Program-made: the position numbers and the translations under genes
The notes under the pieces: model-generated
Told to the model about the DNA's origin: nothing
Databases searched by the model: none
The model's input: the letters and a program-made list of their open reading frames with translations, nothing else
DNA from: Nostoc sp. KVJ3
GTDB taxonomy: Bacteria; Cyanobacteriota; Cyanobacteriia; Cyanobacteriales; Nostocaceae
Assembly: GCF_026127265.1 (NCBI RefSeq)
Contig: NZ_WWFG01000001.1
Location: forward strand, 2,643,501-2,707,500
Direction of reading: 5' to 3'
Length of the DNA: 64,000 nucleotides
Shown here: piece by piece, positions 25,674 through 34,366 of the stretch
Layout: each line of letters starts with the position of its first letter
Position numbering within the stretch: position 1 is the first letter of the stretch

Positions 25674-26555
25674 ATGAACCTAACGCCAGAAAGTAAAGTA
25701 TTAATTCAAGGCTTTTGTGAATTTATATCAAGTACCCATGTTGCTCAAATGCAAGCTTATGGCACGAATTTGGTAGCTGGTGTCAACCCGGGATGTGGCG
25801 GACAGGAACTGCATGGATTGCCTGTATTTGACTTAGTAGAGGAAGTAATAGAAAAATTTGGGTCAATTGATACAACAATTATTTGTGTAGATCCTTACGA
25901 CGTTTTAGATGCGGCATTAGAAGCGATCGCATCTCATATTGGTCAGATTATTATTATCACAGCTGGCGTGCCACCTTTGGATATGGTGCAATTACTCCGC
26001 AAAGCCGAAGCCTGTGAAACTTTGGTTATCGGGCCCAACAGTCCGGGGATCATTGTACCGGGAAAAATTCTTTTGGGTACTCAACCTAGCGAATTTTATA
26101 CTCCTGGGCCAGTGGGGATCGTCAGTCGTAGCAGCACTCTCACTTATGAAGTGGCTTACGAATTAACAAAAGCCGATTTGGGTCAGTCGATTAGTGTCAG
26201 TATTGGTAGTGATGCGATCGTCGGCTCCTCTTTTCTTCAATGGTTGCAAATTCTTGATGAAGATGAAACTACACAGGCGATCGTTTTAGTCGGTCAACCT
26301 GGTGGTGGTAGTGAAGAAGCCGCAGCCCGCTACATTGCTGAGGCAATTGATAAACCAGTGATTGCCTACATCGCAGGGAAACAAGCGCCACCGGGAAAGA
26401 GTTGGCGGCAAACTGGAACTTTAGCAACGGTTATCGGGCGCGATCCTAACTTTGGCACAGCCCAAAGTAAATTAGCTGCTTTAAAAGAAGCGCAAGTTCC
26501 AGTAGCTGAACGCCCTTCTCAGATTCCTGAATTATTGAGAAAGGAGATTAATTAA
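25674..26555 (+). CDS. Divergent SucD-like (succinyl-CoA synthetase alpha subunit) protein lacking the active-site His
   Basis: The 293-residue protein aligns end to end with SucD, whose CoA-binding Rossmann domain and phosphohistidine domain are both present in outline (YGTNLVAGVNPGCGG, GPNSPGIIVPG, VGIVSRSSTLTYE, KPVIAYIAGKQAPPGK). The catalytic residues are not conserved: the phosphohistidine segment MGHAGA reads WRQTGT (His to Gln); the Glu of MIGEIGG that stabilises it is Gln (LVGQPGG); the CoA-loop TGSQG is replaced by CEFIS; and IGGDP is IGSDA. With the SucC-like partner it may form a complex with a binding, regulatory or different ligase role. Both frames are intact, which argues against simple decay. 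Confidence 0.8.
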   Translation: MNLTPESKVLIQGFCEFISSTHVAQMQAYGTNLVAGVNPGCGGQELHGLPVFDLVEEVIEKFGSIDTTIICVDPYDVLDAALEAIASHIGQIIIITAGVPPLDMVQLLRKAEACETLVIGPNSPGIIVPGKILLGTQPSEFYTPGPVGIVSRSSTLTYEVAYELTKADLGQSISVSIGSDAIVGSSFLQWLQILDEDETTQAIVLVGQPGGGSEEAAARYIAEAIDKPVIAYIAGKQAPPGKSWRQTGTLATVIGRDPNFGTAQSKLAALKEAQVPVAERPSQIPELLRKEIN

Positions 26556-26614
26556 CTCATCTTGACACTCTCAGGTCTAAAGACACTGAGTTTTACGCTT
26601 ACCGAGAGATTTAT

Positions 26615-26840
26615 AAATAGGACTAATATTTGATTTTTGGGCGTTGCTAATTGCGGTATGAAAACGATTGTGCATTGCGGTGAAAAATCCTTGTAGAGAC
26701 GTAAAATTTTACGTCTCTACACTCAAGTTCATACGTCGATTCAGCAACTTTTTGAAATATACGTAAGGTGCGTTAGCGTTTCGCGTAACGCACCCTATAA
26801 ATACTTAATTTTGTTCAAAAATCAAACCGGATTCCTATAG
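26615..26840. repeat. MITE-like element A, copy 3, interrupted by element C
   Basis: The right half (GGTGCGTTAGCGTTTCGCGTAACGCACC...TTGTTCAAAAATCAAACCGG...CTATAG) is almost identical to the right half of copy 1. The left end AATAGGACTAATATTTGATTTTTG is followed at once by GCGTTGCTAATTGC, the end of element C, and the A sequence resumes at TTTTTGAAATATACGTAAGG. Confidence 0.75.
26641..26748. repeat. MITE-like element C, copy 2, nested in element A
   Basis: The ends GCGTTGCTAATTGCGGTATGAA and, in reverse complement, GTTGCTGAATCGACGTATGAA match element C at 12089-12220. A perfect GTAGAGACGTAAAATTTTACGTCTCTAC palindrome lies inside. TTTTTG on both sides may be the target duplication. Confidence 0.7.
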
Positions 26841-26872
26841 TTTGGCGTAAGCCACAATACTGAAACGTTGAT

Positions 26873-28246
26873 TCAGTAAAGTATCACCCCTTGGTTATAA
26901 GCATTGACAAAACTTGTGTAGTCATACTCGACTTGAGTTGCATAGTCTACCGCAAAGTTAACAATTTCGTCTTTGAATACAGACTTGTTACCGCCCACAA
27001 CATCAGTCACTTCTTTGTCCGCACTTACAGAAACGATCGCAGGATCGTAGTCTTTATCAGAGATTGCATGGTTTTTGGCAACTATCTTCCCTGCATATCC
27101 CATTGCATCCATGAATTTTGACTTAGTAGTTAGTAACGTATAGTCAAAGTCCACTTGGTAGGGTGATTTTTCATGCAGCATAAAGGGAATACCATTGACC
27201 GTAGTGTAGCCAACAAATGGATCAGTATTGGAAAGCATCGCTTTTGTAGCGATTGTCACCCGTGCCCCTTCTTGGTTTCCGTAAACTGAAGTTGGTAGCA
27301 GACCGGGAACTGCGATCGCAACTGCACTACTACCTTCCTGCTTCATCTCCAAAATGCGATCGTCGTCGGTTGCTGAACTTGGGCCTTCAATTAGTAAATA
27401 ATATCGATACTTCCCAAGACTACCAGTACCTGAACCTAATTTGAGCCGAATGTCTTTGAGGATGTAGTAACTATTGTTGTAGCGCTTACTACTAGGAATT
27501 GAGGCGATGTAGCTGCTCATCGCTCCAGCAATATCTGAATAGATACTACTGGATACAGGCTGGAGTTCGGAGGTTGTCTGAAAGACTCTATTATTACTGC
27601 TATTTAGCTGAGTGTACTTAGTTAGCAAACTAGAACGGCTCTTACCTGATGCACTTTGAATCAAATCTTTGACCACACTGTTGGTATTGCTGGATTCCAA
27701 ACGGTATGATAGCTCATCATTGGTTCCCTTAAAGTCGCTCATCTTGTTCAGATAAGCATCCAAGAAATTCCGCACAATATCCTGAGCATCACTTGAGTTA
27801 AGACCGTTTTCTTTAGCAGCCAAGAGAATGGAGACCGCCATCCTTCGTAAATCCCAAACGTATGGGCCAAGATAGCCTTCATCAAAGTCAGTAGTGTCAA
27901 AAACGTTGTTGTCATTGCTATCTCTCACTCCCCCAAGATTTTGTAGATGCATATCTCCCTCTAACCAGATGGCTGAGGTTGAAGAATTCACAAATCCTGA
28001 GCTTGGCAAGGTCTGCATATCACGATAAAAAATGTGATCTGTCCCCCGATAAAATGCGAAAGGGCTAGCTGTCATCTTTTGCATCTTCGTTGCCAATTCT
28101 TGAGGCAATTGAGAAGCAAAGGGATGGTTGTATTGGTAAATTTCATTTACCACCCAGCTTGAACGGGGATTTGCAGCCTTAACTAGAGATGCAAACCCCA
28201 AAATTAAAATTAAGACAACTACAATTGCAGATATGTGTTTGGGCAT
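26873..28246 (-). CDS. DUF2252 family exported protein
   Basis: The 457-residue protein has an N-terminal signal peptide (MPKHISAIVVVLILILGFASLVKA). The mature part has DUF2252 family features: MTASPFAFYRGTDHIFYRDM, the segment SAIWLEGDMHLQNLGGVRDSNDNNV with DFDEGYLGPYVWDLRRMAVS (kinase-like HxxN and DFD-type residues) and the conserved AKNHAISDKDYD near the C-terminus. DUF2252 proteins resemble aminoglycoside-phosphotransferase/kinase-fold proteins, but the reaction is unknown. An exported kinase-fold protein would have no ATP supply, so an enzymatic role outside the cytosol is doubtful. It is alone, with its promoter in the 180-bp spacer shared with the RibD-like gene. Confidence 0.85.
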   Translation of the reverse strand: MPKHISAIVVVLILILGFASLVKAANPRSSWVVNEIYQYNHPFASQLPQELATKMQKMTASPFAFYRGTDHIFYRDMQTLPSSGFVNSSTSAIWLEGDMHLQNLGGVRDSNDNNVFDTTDFDEGYLGPYVWDLRRMAVSILLAAKENGLNSSDAQDIVRNFLDAYLNKMSDFKGTNDELSYRLESSNTNSVVKDLIQSASGKSRSSLLTKYTQLNSSNNRVFQTTSELQPVSSSIYSDIAGAMSSYIASIPSSKRYNNSYYILKDIRLKLGSGTGSLGKYRYYLLIEGPSSATDDDRILEMKQEGSSAVAIAVPGLLPTSVYGNQEGARVTIATKAMLSNTDPFVGYTTVNGIPFMLHEKSPYQVDFDYTLLTTKSKFMDAMGYAGKIVAKNHAISDKDYDPAIVSVSADKEVTDVVGGNKSVFKDEIVNFAVDYATQVEYDYTSFVNAYNQGVILY

Positions 28247-28429
28247 GACACTCTCTTAGGTGTAAAAAAATGACTCCTGCTAGACTCTTGGGTAGAGGCA
28301 ATCGTCCAACAACAATTCTTTTAGCACCTTGAGGCATCGCTTGAAAAGTGATTTAAAGCACAATGCAACAACTATTTATGGCAAAGGATTCAAAAGGCTA
28401 AAATTATAAAGAACCGTCAGAACGTAATC

Positions 28430-29110
28430 ATGTCAGCTATTCAAACAACTGTGGTTCTTGCAATGACGGTCGATGGAAAGATCAGCGCCGTAGATCCTCA
28501 AGCACCCCGTGATTTCGATCCAGTCGATCAAGCACACGTGGAGTATCAAGTCTCACTTGCTGATTTAATCCTGGTAGGAGCAGGGACAATTCGGACTGAA
28601 GGGGTAAGCTTTACAATTCGCAATCCCGAACTATTGGCAGCACGTGAGGTTCGGGGTCAGTCTCCCCAGCCCATTACCTGCGTTGTCTCAGCTTCCCTTG
28701 GTCTATCGCTGGACTTGCCTTTTTTGAGTCAGGACATTGAGCGATGGATATTTACGACACGAACTGGTTTAGAGCGCAATTCTGATGCAACAACCTTGCA
28801 AAAGCTAGCTGAATTAATTGATTTGGGAGATACAGACCTAGACTGGGATCGGGCTTACAGCTTGATGGCAGAGCGGGGTATTCACAAGGTTGTGGCTTTG
28901 GGAGGTGGCTCTTTAACAGCCGCTCTAGTAAAGGCTGGGCGAATTGATGACTGGTGGTTGACAATTTGGCCTTTCATTTATGGAGGAAAGGATGCACCTA
29001 GCCCTGTAGAAGGAGAGGGTTTTGTTCCTAATGCTGCTCCTCATCTGGAACTTATTGAAACTCGTCAGGTTGCAAGTCAGTTGTTTTTACACTACCGCAC
29101 GCTCAATTGA
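28430..29110 (+). CDS. RibD/dihydrofolate-reductase-like family protein
   Basis: The 226-residue protein has the C-terminal RibD (pyrimidine reductase) fold: MSAIQTTVVLAMTVDGKIS at the N-terminus, DLILVGAGTIRTEG (about 47-60), PITCVVSASLGLSL, and KVVALGGGSLTAALVKAGRIDDWWLTIWPFIYGG (the dinucleotide-binding GGGSL segment). Stand-alone members reduce pteridine- or pyrimidine-type substrates with NADPH. The deaminase half of bifunctional RibD is missing, as usual for this group. It need not act in riboflavin synthesis. A strong bidirectional terminator follows at 29193-29229, between this gene and the convergent HIT gene. Confidence 0.8.
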   Translation: MSAIQTTVVLAMTVDGKISAVDPQAPRDFDPVDQAHVEYQVSLADLILVGAGTIRTEGVSFTIRNPELLAAREVRGQSPQPITCVVSASLGLSLDLPFLSQDIERWIFTTRTGLERNSDATTLQKLAELIDLGDTDLDWDRAYSLMAERGIHKVVALGGGSLTAALVKAGRIDDWWLTIWPFIYGGKDAPSPVEGEGFVPNAAPHLELIETRQVASQLFLHYRTLN

Positions 29111-29192
29111 CAACACTCAGTGCTGAGTGCTGAGTATTAAGTGAGTAAAAAAGTACTCAGCACTATAAGCCGAGGAACTCAGCACTTTTCAT

Positions 29193-29229
29193 AAAAAAGC
29201 GCCCTCCAAAATTGGGAGGGCGCTTTTTT
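29193..29229. terminator. Bidirectional Rho-independent terminator
   Basis: AAAAAAGCGCCCTCC pairs with GGGAGGGCGCTTTTTT around a short A/T loop: nine G+C-rich pairs with an A6 run on one side and a T6 run on the other. It works in either direction and lies between two convergent genes (RibD-like and HIT). Confidence 0.93.
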
Positions 29230-29270
29230 AGTGATAAATCGCACCTAGAGACACAATTCATCTACTTTTA

Positions 29271-29621
29271 TTAACCAGGAGGCCAATCTAACTGCCGTCC
29301 TCCCAAAATATGCAAATGTAAGTGGTAGACCGTCTGACCGCCATCATCACCAGTATTGATGACTACTCGATAACCGTTTTTCAGCCCAGCCTCTTCAGCA
29401 ACACGTTTGGCGGTTAACAAAAGATGCCCTAACAAAGCATGATCCTGAGATTCAGCATCAGCTAATGTGGGAATGGGTTTTTTGGGAATGACGAGGATGT
29501 GAATGGGTGCTTGGGGGTGGATATCTTTGAACGCTAGGGCTAAATTATCCTCATAAACAATATCAACGGGAATTTCCCGACGAATGATTTTGCTGAAAAT
29601 CGTTTCTGTAGTTTCACTCAT
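29271..29621 (-). CDS. HIT family (HinT-like) nucleotide-binding protein
   Basis: The 116-residue protein contains the histidine triad VYHLHLHILGG (His100, His102, His104), preceded by FSKIIRREIPVDIVYED and HPQAPIHILVIPKKPI, which are the standard segments of HinT. These proteins hydrolyse AMP-linked phosphoramidates and related nucleotides in the cytosol. The length matches HinT (about 110-120). The ATG at 29621 starts the conserved N-terminus. Confidence 0.93.
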   Translation of the reverse strand: MSETTETIFSKIIRREIPVDIVYEDNLALAFKDIHPQAPIHILVIPKKPIPTLADAESQDHALLGHLLLTAKRVAEEAGLKNGYRVVINTGDDGGQTVYHLHLHILGGRQLDWPPG

Positions 29622-29742
29622 CCTAATCTACCTACTCATCTGCTAGAGATTTTAAAGGTTTACTGTAGTAACTAGATCGTCAACATAATAAAATACTCTT
29701 TCCTTTAAGCTTCTATAGATAACATTAGGATAAATATTAAGG

Positions 29743-29844
29743 GCGCGTCTCATTTATGTGAGGTACACCCGTAGGGGCAATTCATGAATTGCCCCCACAC
29801 CTTACGAGATGATGTTGTACCACATTTGAATGGGAACTGCTATA
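29743..29844. repeat. MITE-like element G, copy 1 (uninterrupted)
   Basis: Left CGTCTCATTTATGTGAGGTACA and right GTTGTACCACATTTGAATGGGAACTGCTATA are inverted ends. A GGGGCAATTCATGAATTGCCCC palindrome lies near the left end. The copy at 43813-44036 has the same sequence with a second element inserted after ACACCTTA. Confidence 0.7.
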
Positions 29845-29955
29845 AAACAATTAAAGATGGAGATAACCCCAGCGCTGGGGCGATCGCTTAAACTGGTGGT
29901 ACAAAGTGGATCGCACCAATTGGCGATTTTTAGGATGATGGAGCGTATCTGCACT

Positions 29956-30426
29956 ATGGTTAATATTTTCAAAATAGCTTCATTGTCTGCTTTTGTATTT
30001 GCTGTCACTACTAATTTATTACTAGTGCAGATAGTCACGGCTCAACCAGTAAAGCAAGTAAATCAAGTAAAACCAATAAACTCAGCAGTAAAAATATACC
30101 CTGCTAATAATAACCTACTACCAAGCCGCTTGATTACGATTGAAGGTGCGATCAAAAAGTCTAGTAATATGCGAATAACCGAAGCCAAACTCACAACCTA
30201 TCATGAGTTCACAGCTAAAACAGGAGCGTATACATCATCAATTTCTAGCAATAGAATGGTGTGGATCGTGACTGGTTTTGTGGTAGGTGAATTGAGAATG
30301 TCTAGAGGTAGGAGTATCTGCACTAATAACGCCAAACTTGTGGAATTAATCGATGCCGAAACTGGCGATACTTTTGGTAGAAGTATTTACTGTCCCCCAA
30401 ACAACGAGATAAATTTTCTGCCCTGA
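29956..30426 (+). CDS. Hypothetical small exported protein
   Basis: From the ATG at 29956 the protein has 156 residues, beginning with a signal peptide (MVNIFKIASLSAFVFAVTT NLLLV... ending near VTAQP). I do not recognise the mature part; it has two or three Cys residues (RSICTNN, SIYCPPNN) that could pair in the periplasm. The longer frame from 29830 is rejected because it starts within a repeat element (29743-29844). A GGAG lies about 13 nt before the chosen start. Confidence 0.55.
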   Translation: MVNIFKIASLSAFVFAVTTNLLLVQIVTAQPVKQVNQVKPINSAVKIYPANNNLLPSRLITIEGAIKKSSNMRITEAKLTTYHEFTAKTGAYTSSISSNRMVWIVTGFVVGELRMSRGRSICTNNAKLVELIDAETGDTFGRSIYCPPNNEINFLP

Positions 30427-30566
30427 TGTCAAATACCCTAAAGTCAGCAATTAACTGCCGATGATAGCCTAGTACAGTGCGGCGGAAATAAACCACCCAT
30501 TCCAAATCAATGAAACCCTCATGCTGTATTCGTTTTTAATTTTTAATTTTTAATTCCGCCCTGCGG

Positions 30567-30702
30567 TACTAGTAGTCTGTCAAGTTTAAATTGATGGGTA
30601 AGAAGGTTCGTAGTAAGGACTGAAGTCCTTATTTTCTAAGCACTCTAAGCACTAAAGTGCTTACTACAAACTTTTCATTACTAGCTTGACAGACTATTAG
30701 TA
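30567..30702. repeat. MITE-like element E (TAGTAGTCTGTCAAG ends)
   Basis: TACTAGTAGTCTGTCAAGTT and the right end, in reverse complement TACTAATAGTCTGTCAAGCT, are inverted repeats of about 18 bp. The interior carries a GTAGTAAGGACTGAAGTCCTTA palindrome and GCACTAAAGTGCTTACTAC. A single matching end occurs at about 15438. Confidence 0.7.
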
Positions 30703-30771
30703 CAACAAGGCGAAAGTAAAAAGGCAAAAGTAAAAAGAAAGAACGCTGATTTTGTAGGATGTCTAGCAATT

Positions 30772-31017
30772 TTAAATGGGTGGCTTATCTCCGCCATGAC
30801 GTACTATTATCCAAATTTGCTTAGATGAGATTTTACCTCGTTTTAAGTACAGAAGAAAATTGAGAAGCTTGGGCGTAAACATCGCTGCCATAAGAGTTAT
30901 AAATATAGCACGCCACTTTCCATCTTCGGCATTGCTCAAAAATACTAAGGGTGCGAAAGCTTTTATATCAAAATATACGTATGCAGGATTAATTTTTTCC
31001 AATACCAGAAGCTGCAC
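30772..31017 (-). CDS. Weakly supported hypothetical ORF, possibly a remnant
   Basis: An 81-residue frame from a GTG at 31017; the same frame stays open upstream to about 31090 without a start codon (reading HPVRFTKYILAACSYLALSDQ). It contains a hydrophobic segment (AIFITLMAAMFTPKLLNFLLYL) and looks like a piece of a small membrane protein, but no family is recognised. It may be the 3' part of a decayed gene. Confidence 0.25.
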   Translation of the reverse strand: MQLLVLEKINPAYVYFDIKAFAPLVFLSNAEDGKWRAIFITLMAAMFTPKLLNFLLYLKRGKISSKQIWIIVRHGGDKPPI

Positions 31018-31185
31018 TTGGTCTGAAAGCGCCAGATAACTACAAGCAGCTAATATATATTTTGTAAATCGGACAGGATGCTTAACCTACAATAATAGTG
31101 CTATATATTTGTAGTTAAAAATTTTAATAAACCACGAAGGCTTAAAAAATCACAAAGCCGGATTTTTGCAATACAACTGTATTTG

Positions 31186-33132
31186 ATGACTAAATCAATT
31201 GTTTCAACAAAACGGCTCGGCAATCAGCTAATGCTCTGGTTGCTTGAAGAAGACCGACGCGAGAAGGAAGGGCCTTACCGCAAGGAAGAAGCACATCGCC
31301 AGCATCCTTGGTGGCAGGTAATGTGCTTGACTGGTGTAGATTATTTCTCAACCCTTGGCTATCAACCTGGAATTGCAGCATTGGCAGCCGGCGCTCTTTC
31401 TCCTATAGCTACCCTGATTCTAGTTTTGCTGACACTTTTTGGAGCATTGCCAATCTATCGGCGCATTGCTGCTGAAAGCCCTCATGGTGAAGGGTCGATC
31501 GCAATGTTAGAACGTTTACTACCTTGGTGGCAAGGCAAATTACTTGTGCTGTGCTTACTCGGCTTTGTGGCAACCGACTTTATTATTACCATTACCCTGT
31601 CGGCTGCTGATGCTACAGCTCATATCATTGAAAATCCCCTTACCCCAAATTGGTTTCACAGTCAGACGATCGCAATCACCTTACTATTAGTTGCATTACT
31701 AGGCGCAGTTTTCTTGAGGGGTTTCCGAGAAGCGATTGGGATTGCAGTCGTTTTGGTAGGAGTTTATCTGCTGTTAAACTTTATTGTTGTTAGTGTTGGT
31801 CTGTATCAGATTTTAACTCACCCAGGAGCGATCGCTAACTGGCAGACTGCACTTTTTACCCGCAATTCCAACCCTTTGATGCTAATCGGTATATCTCTGC
31901 TCATATTCCCCAAACTAGCGTTAGGATTATCAGGCTTTGAGACTGGCGTTACCGTTATGCCCCTCGTCAAAGGCAGCAACGACAACACTATACAGCAGCC
32001 CAAAGGACGGATTCGGAATACACGGAAGTTGCTTACCAGTGCTGCTCTGATTATGAGCTTCTTTTTGCTCACTACCAGCCTTATAACCACTCTACTGATT
32101 CCAGTCGCAGAATTTGCCTCTGGGGGCAAAGCTAACGGACGGGCCCTTGCTTATTTAGCACATCTCTATCTAGGGAATGGCTTTGGCACAATTTACGATT
32201 TAAGCACTATTTCTATTTTGTGGTTTGCAGGTGCATCTGCAATGGCAGGACTACTAAATATTGTGCCTCGCTACCTACCACGCTATGGTATGGCACCCAA
32301 TTGGGCGCGAGTAACGCGACCTTTAGTCTTAGTCTATACAGCGATCGCCTTTGTTGTCACAATTATCTTTCGGGCAAACGTGGAAGCCCAAGGTGGAGCT
32401 TACGCAACAGGTGTACTGGTACTAATCACCTCAGCCGCCTTTGCCGTAACCTTATCAGCCCACCGTCATAGAGAGAAGCGAGCAAAACTCGTTTTCGGCA
32501 TTATTACACTGTTATTTTTATATACCACTGTTGTTAATATCATCGAAAGACCAGAGGGGATTAGAATCGCTGGGTTTTTCATCGGTGCGATCATATTTAC
32601 CTCGCTAGTTTCTCGTGTTTGGCGTTCAACAGAACTGCGAGCAGAGCGGATAGAACTTGACGAACTTGCTGGCCAATTCCTTACCGAAGAGAGCCAGGGA
32701 GCAATACGACTAATTGCAAATCGGTTGAATACAGGCGATGTCCTAGAGTATTTTTTAAAAGAGAAAGAGGTACGCGAAGACAACCATATTCCACCTAACG
32801 ATCCGATTCTTTTTCTAGAGATTCAAGTATCAGATGCTTCGGAGTTTGCGGATATCATCAAAGTCAAAGGGGTGCAAGTTGGCGATTATCGCATTTTACG
32901 GGCTGAGAGCGCAGCAGTACCTAATGCGATCGCAGCTTTATTACTATATATTCGTGACCATACAGGTAAGATTCCCCATGCTTACTTCGGCTGGGTTGAG
33001 GGCAATCCCATCCAATATTTACTGCGTTTTATCTTGTTTGGAGAGGGTGATATTGCTGTAGTTACCCGTGAAGTACTCCGTCGGGCTGAAAAAAATCCTC
33101 ACAAGCGTCCTGGCGTTCATGTCGGCGGTTAA
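31186..33132 (+). CDS. APC-superfamily permease
   Basis: The 648-residue protein is an integral membrane transporter of the amino acid-polyamine-organocation superfamily. It has about 12 hydrophobic segments. The N-terminal TM1 region GVDYFSTLGYQPGIAALAAGALSPIATLILVL carries the unwound GY/GI-type break expected of APC members, and a conserved acidic or aromatic pocket is likely around ALGLSGFETGVTVMPLVKG. The last ~170 residues (after VSRVWRSTELRAERIELDEL) form a soluble cytoplasmic domain with FLEIQVSDASEFAD. This domain and the large size recall potassium- or amino-acid-transporting KUP/APC-like proteins. The substrate is undecided. The ATG at 31186 follows a TTG by one codon. Confidence 0.8.
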   Translation: MTKSIVSTKRLGNQLMLWLLEEDRREKEGPYRKEEAHRQHPWWQVMCLTGVDYFSTLGYQPGIAALAAGALSPIATLILVLLTLFGALPIYRRIAAESPHGEGSIAMLERLLPWWQGKLLVLCLLGFVATDFIITITLSAADATAHIIENPLTPNWFHSQTIAITLLLVALLGAVFLRGFREAIGIAVVLVGVYLLLNFIVVSVGLYQILTHPGAIANWQTALFTRNSNPLMLIGISLLIFPKLALGLSGFETGVTVMPLVKGSNDNTIQQPKGRIRNTRKLLTSAALIMSFFLLTTSLITTLLIPVAEFASGGKANGRALAYLAHLYLGNGFGTIYDLSTISILWFAGASAMAGLLNIVPRYLPRYGMAPNWARVTRPLVLVYTAIAFVVTIIFRANVEAQGGAYATGVLVLITSAAFAVTLSAHRHREKRAKLVFGIITLLFLYTTVVNIIERPEGIRIAGFFIGAIIFTSLVSRVWRSTELRAERIELDELAGQFLTEESQGAIRLIANRLNTGDVLEYFLKEKEVREDNHIPPNDPILFLEIQVSDASEFADIIKVKGVQVGDYRILRAESAAVPNAIAALLLYIRDHTGKIPHAYFGWVEGNPIQYLLRFILFGEGDIAVVTREVLRRAEKNPHKRPGVHVGG

Positions 33133-33874
33133 GGACATTAACAATTCGTAATTACGTTATGGTTGGGGTCGGTGACTCTAACCCATTTTTTTATATGCAG
33201 GACTTACGCAAAAAAGTTCTGAAGTAGCGGTAATTTATGACTTACCGCTAGTTTAATCGGACATGATATAAGTCCTAATATGGAACAGCTTAATTGAAAA
33301 TATTAGATAGCTGACCTGATAATTTATGCCTAAAGTCATAGTCATATTCATGACTTTTTTCATCAGTTATTGTGTAAGAGATTTATACAATAGTTGTATC
33401 AAATCAGAGTGATATTGAGATTTGAAACTCAAAGTGCTAGACATAGGAGCATCTTACCTTTATAAGCCCTAATTAGCGATTAGAAAAATACTGTTGGCAA
33501 TTGATAGGGGGTCTAACCCCCCAGTCTCAACCATCTTAATTTCTTTAATTTCAGTGCATTGAAATGCACTTTAGCTATTGGCTTGTGATTTATTGCAACT
33601 CTAAAATCTTGGTTTAGGGGTGAGGGGTCTAACCCATCATGAATTAACCAACAGTCTGATTATATTTGCCTGGGCAGTTGTTTTTACAAAAGTGAGATAC
33701 TTCCCTAGACATTAGCAGAAGCTAATTCCTAATTATCACAATCATCTAATTAGGCTACCAAAGCTAAATTGCGAGGATTTTGGGAAATTTCTGGAATAAG
33801 CATTATGCCTTGTGTAGTCAAATTCAGATTCAAACATCAATCACTTGATGCTTTTATTAGCTCAAGAGGGACTC
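33133..33874. other. Long A+T-rich spacer
   Basis: It contains a hairpin/repeat at 33198-33280 and GGGGTCTAACCCC-type sequences (about 33508-33525 and 33617-33632). No gene is seen. Confidence 0.45.
33198..33280. repeat. Repeat element with GGACTTACGCA / AAGTCC ends and hairpin
   Basis: GCAGGACTTACGCAAAA at the left and ATATAAGTCCTAA at the right resemble element D ends. Inside, TAGCGGTAA (33225-33233) pairs with TTACCGCTA (33242-33250), giving a 9-bp stem 90 bp after the permease stop codon that could also terminate its transcript. CGGACATGATAT is an element B end. Confidence 0.55.
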
Positions 33875-34141
33875 ATGATTAATCGGGTTATAGACATCAT
33901 CTTCATAGATTCCTTTGCCTTTGTAATTAATGCTACATTTGGTACACTACTTCATACTAAAATATGCAATTACTCGTGGGAAGGTAAAATACCTTTTGAT
34001 TCACAACCAGAAGAGATTAGCTCTAATTCTTCCATTTCTGTATCTTCTTCGGAAAACATAGATATAGGTACTCCTGCCCTCAGCAAATATTCCAAAGTGG
34101 ATGCAAAGATGAAGGTAGAAGCTTTGAATAAAAATACTTAG
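33875..34141 (+). CDS. Hypothetical small protein
   Basis: The 88-residue frame from ATG 33875 has an AGAGGG ribosome-binding-like sequence 5 nt upstream. The N-terminus is hydrophobic (IIFIDSFAFVINATFG) and the C-terminal half is Ser/Lys-rich and polar. No family is recognised, and it may not be a real gene. Confidence 0.3.
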   Translation: MINRVIDIIFIDSFAFVINATFGTLLHTKICNYSWEGKIPFDSQPEEISSNSSISVSSSENIDIGTPALSKYSKVDAKMKVEALNKNT

Positions 34142-34189
34142 ACGAGTGCGTAGATAGCAATCATTAACGACGAAATAGGAGTTTAGCTA

Positions 34190-34286
34190 ATAAGGTTCGG
34201 TTAAGGGAAAAGGGAAGAGATTCTTCTTCCCTTTTCCCACAAAATATGCTTTACCATTGCCAATGGGAAAGAAAGAACCGTATTGA
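34190..34286. repeat. Repeat related to element H
   Basis: TAAGGTTCGGTTAAGGG at the left and AAAGAACCGTATTG at the right resemble the ends at 17320-17455. The interior GGGAAAAGGGAAGAGATTCTTCTTCCC...TTTCCC folds into a hairpin. It sits between the hypothetical gene and ubiD. Confidence 0.5.
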
Positions 34287-34366
34287 ATTACGGATAAATT
34301 GAACTGATAAAAATTAGTTAAGCTGATAACCAGCATAAATTTTTACCAGTTATTTTATCTAACACG

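Larger units (their letters stand above)
26556..26872. other. Spacer occupied by nested MITE-like elements
   Basis: Nearly all of this convergent spacer is element A copy 3 (26615-26840) with element C copy 2 inside it (26641-26748). Confidence 0.6.
30427..31185. other. Repeat-rich spacer
   Basis: It contains the element at 30567-30702 and a weak minus-strand open frame (30772-31017, listed separately). The last ~100 bp precede the permease gene. Confidence 0.45.

Noticed and set aside
29830..29955. N-terminal 42 codons of the longer frame of the exported protein at 29956
   Set aside because: This part begins inside a MITE-like element, and the signal peptide begins only at the internal ATG 29956.
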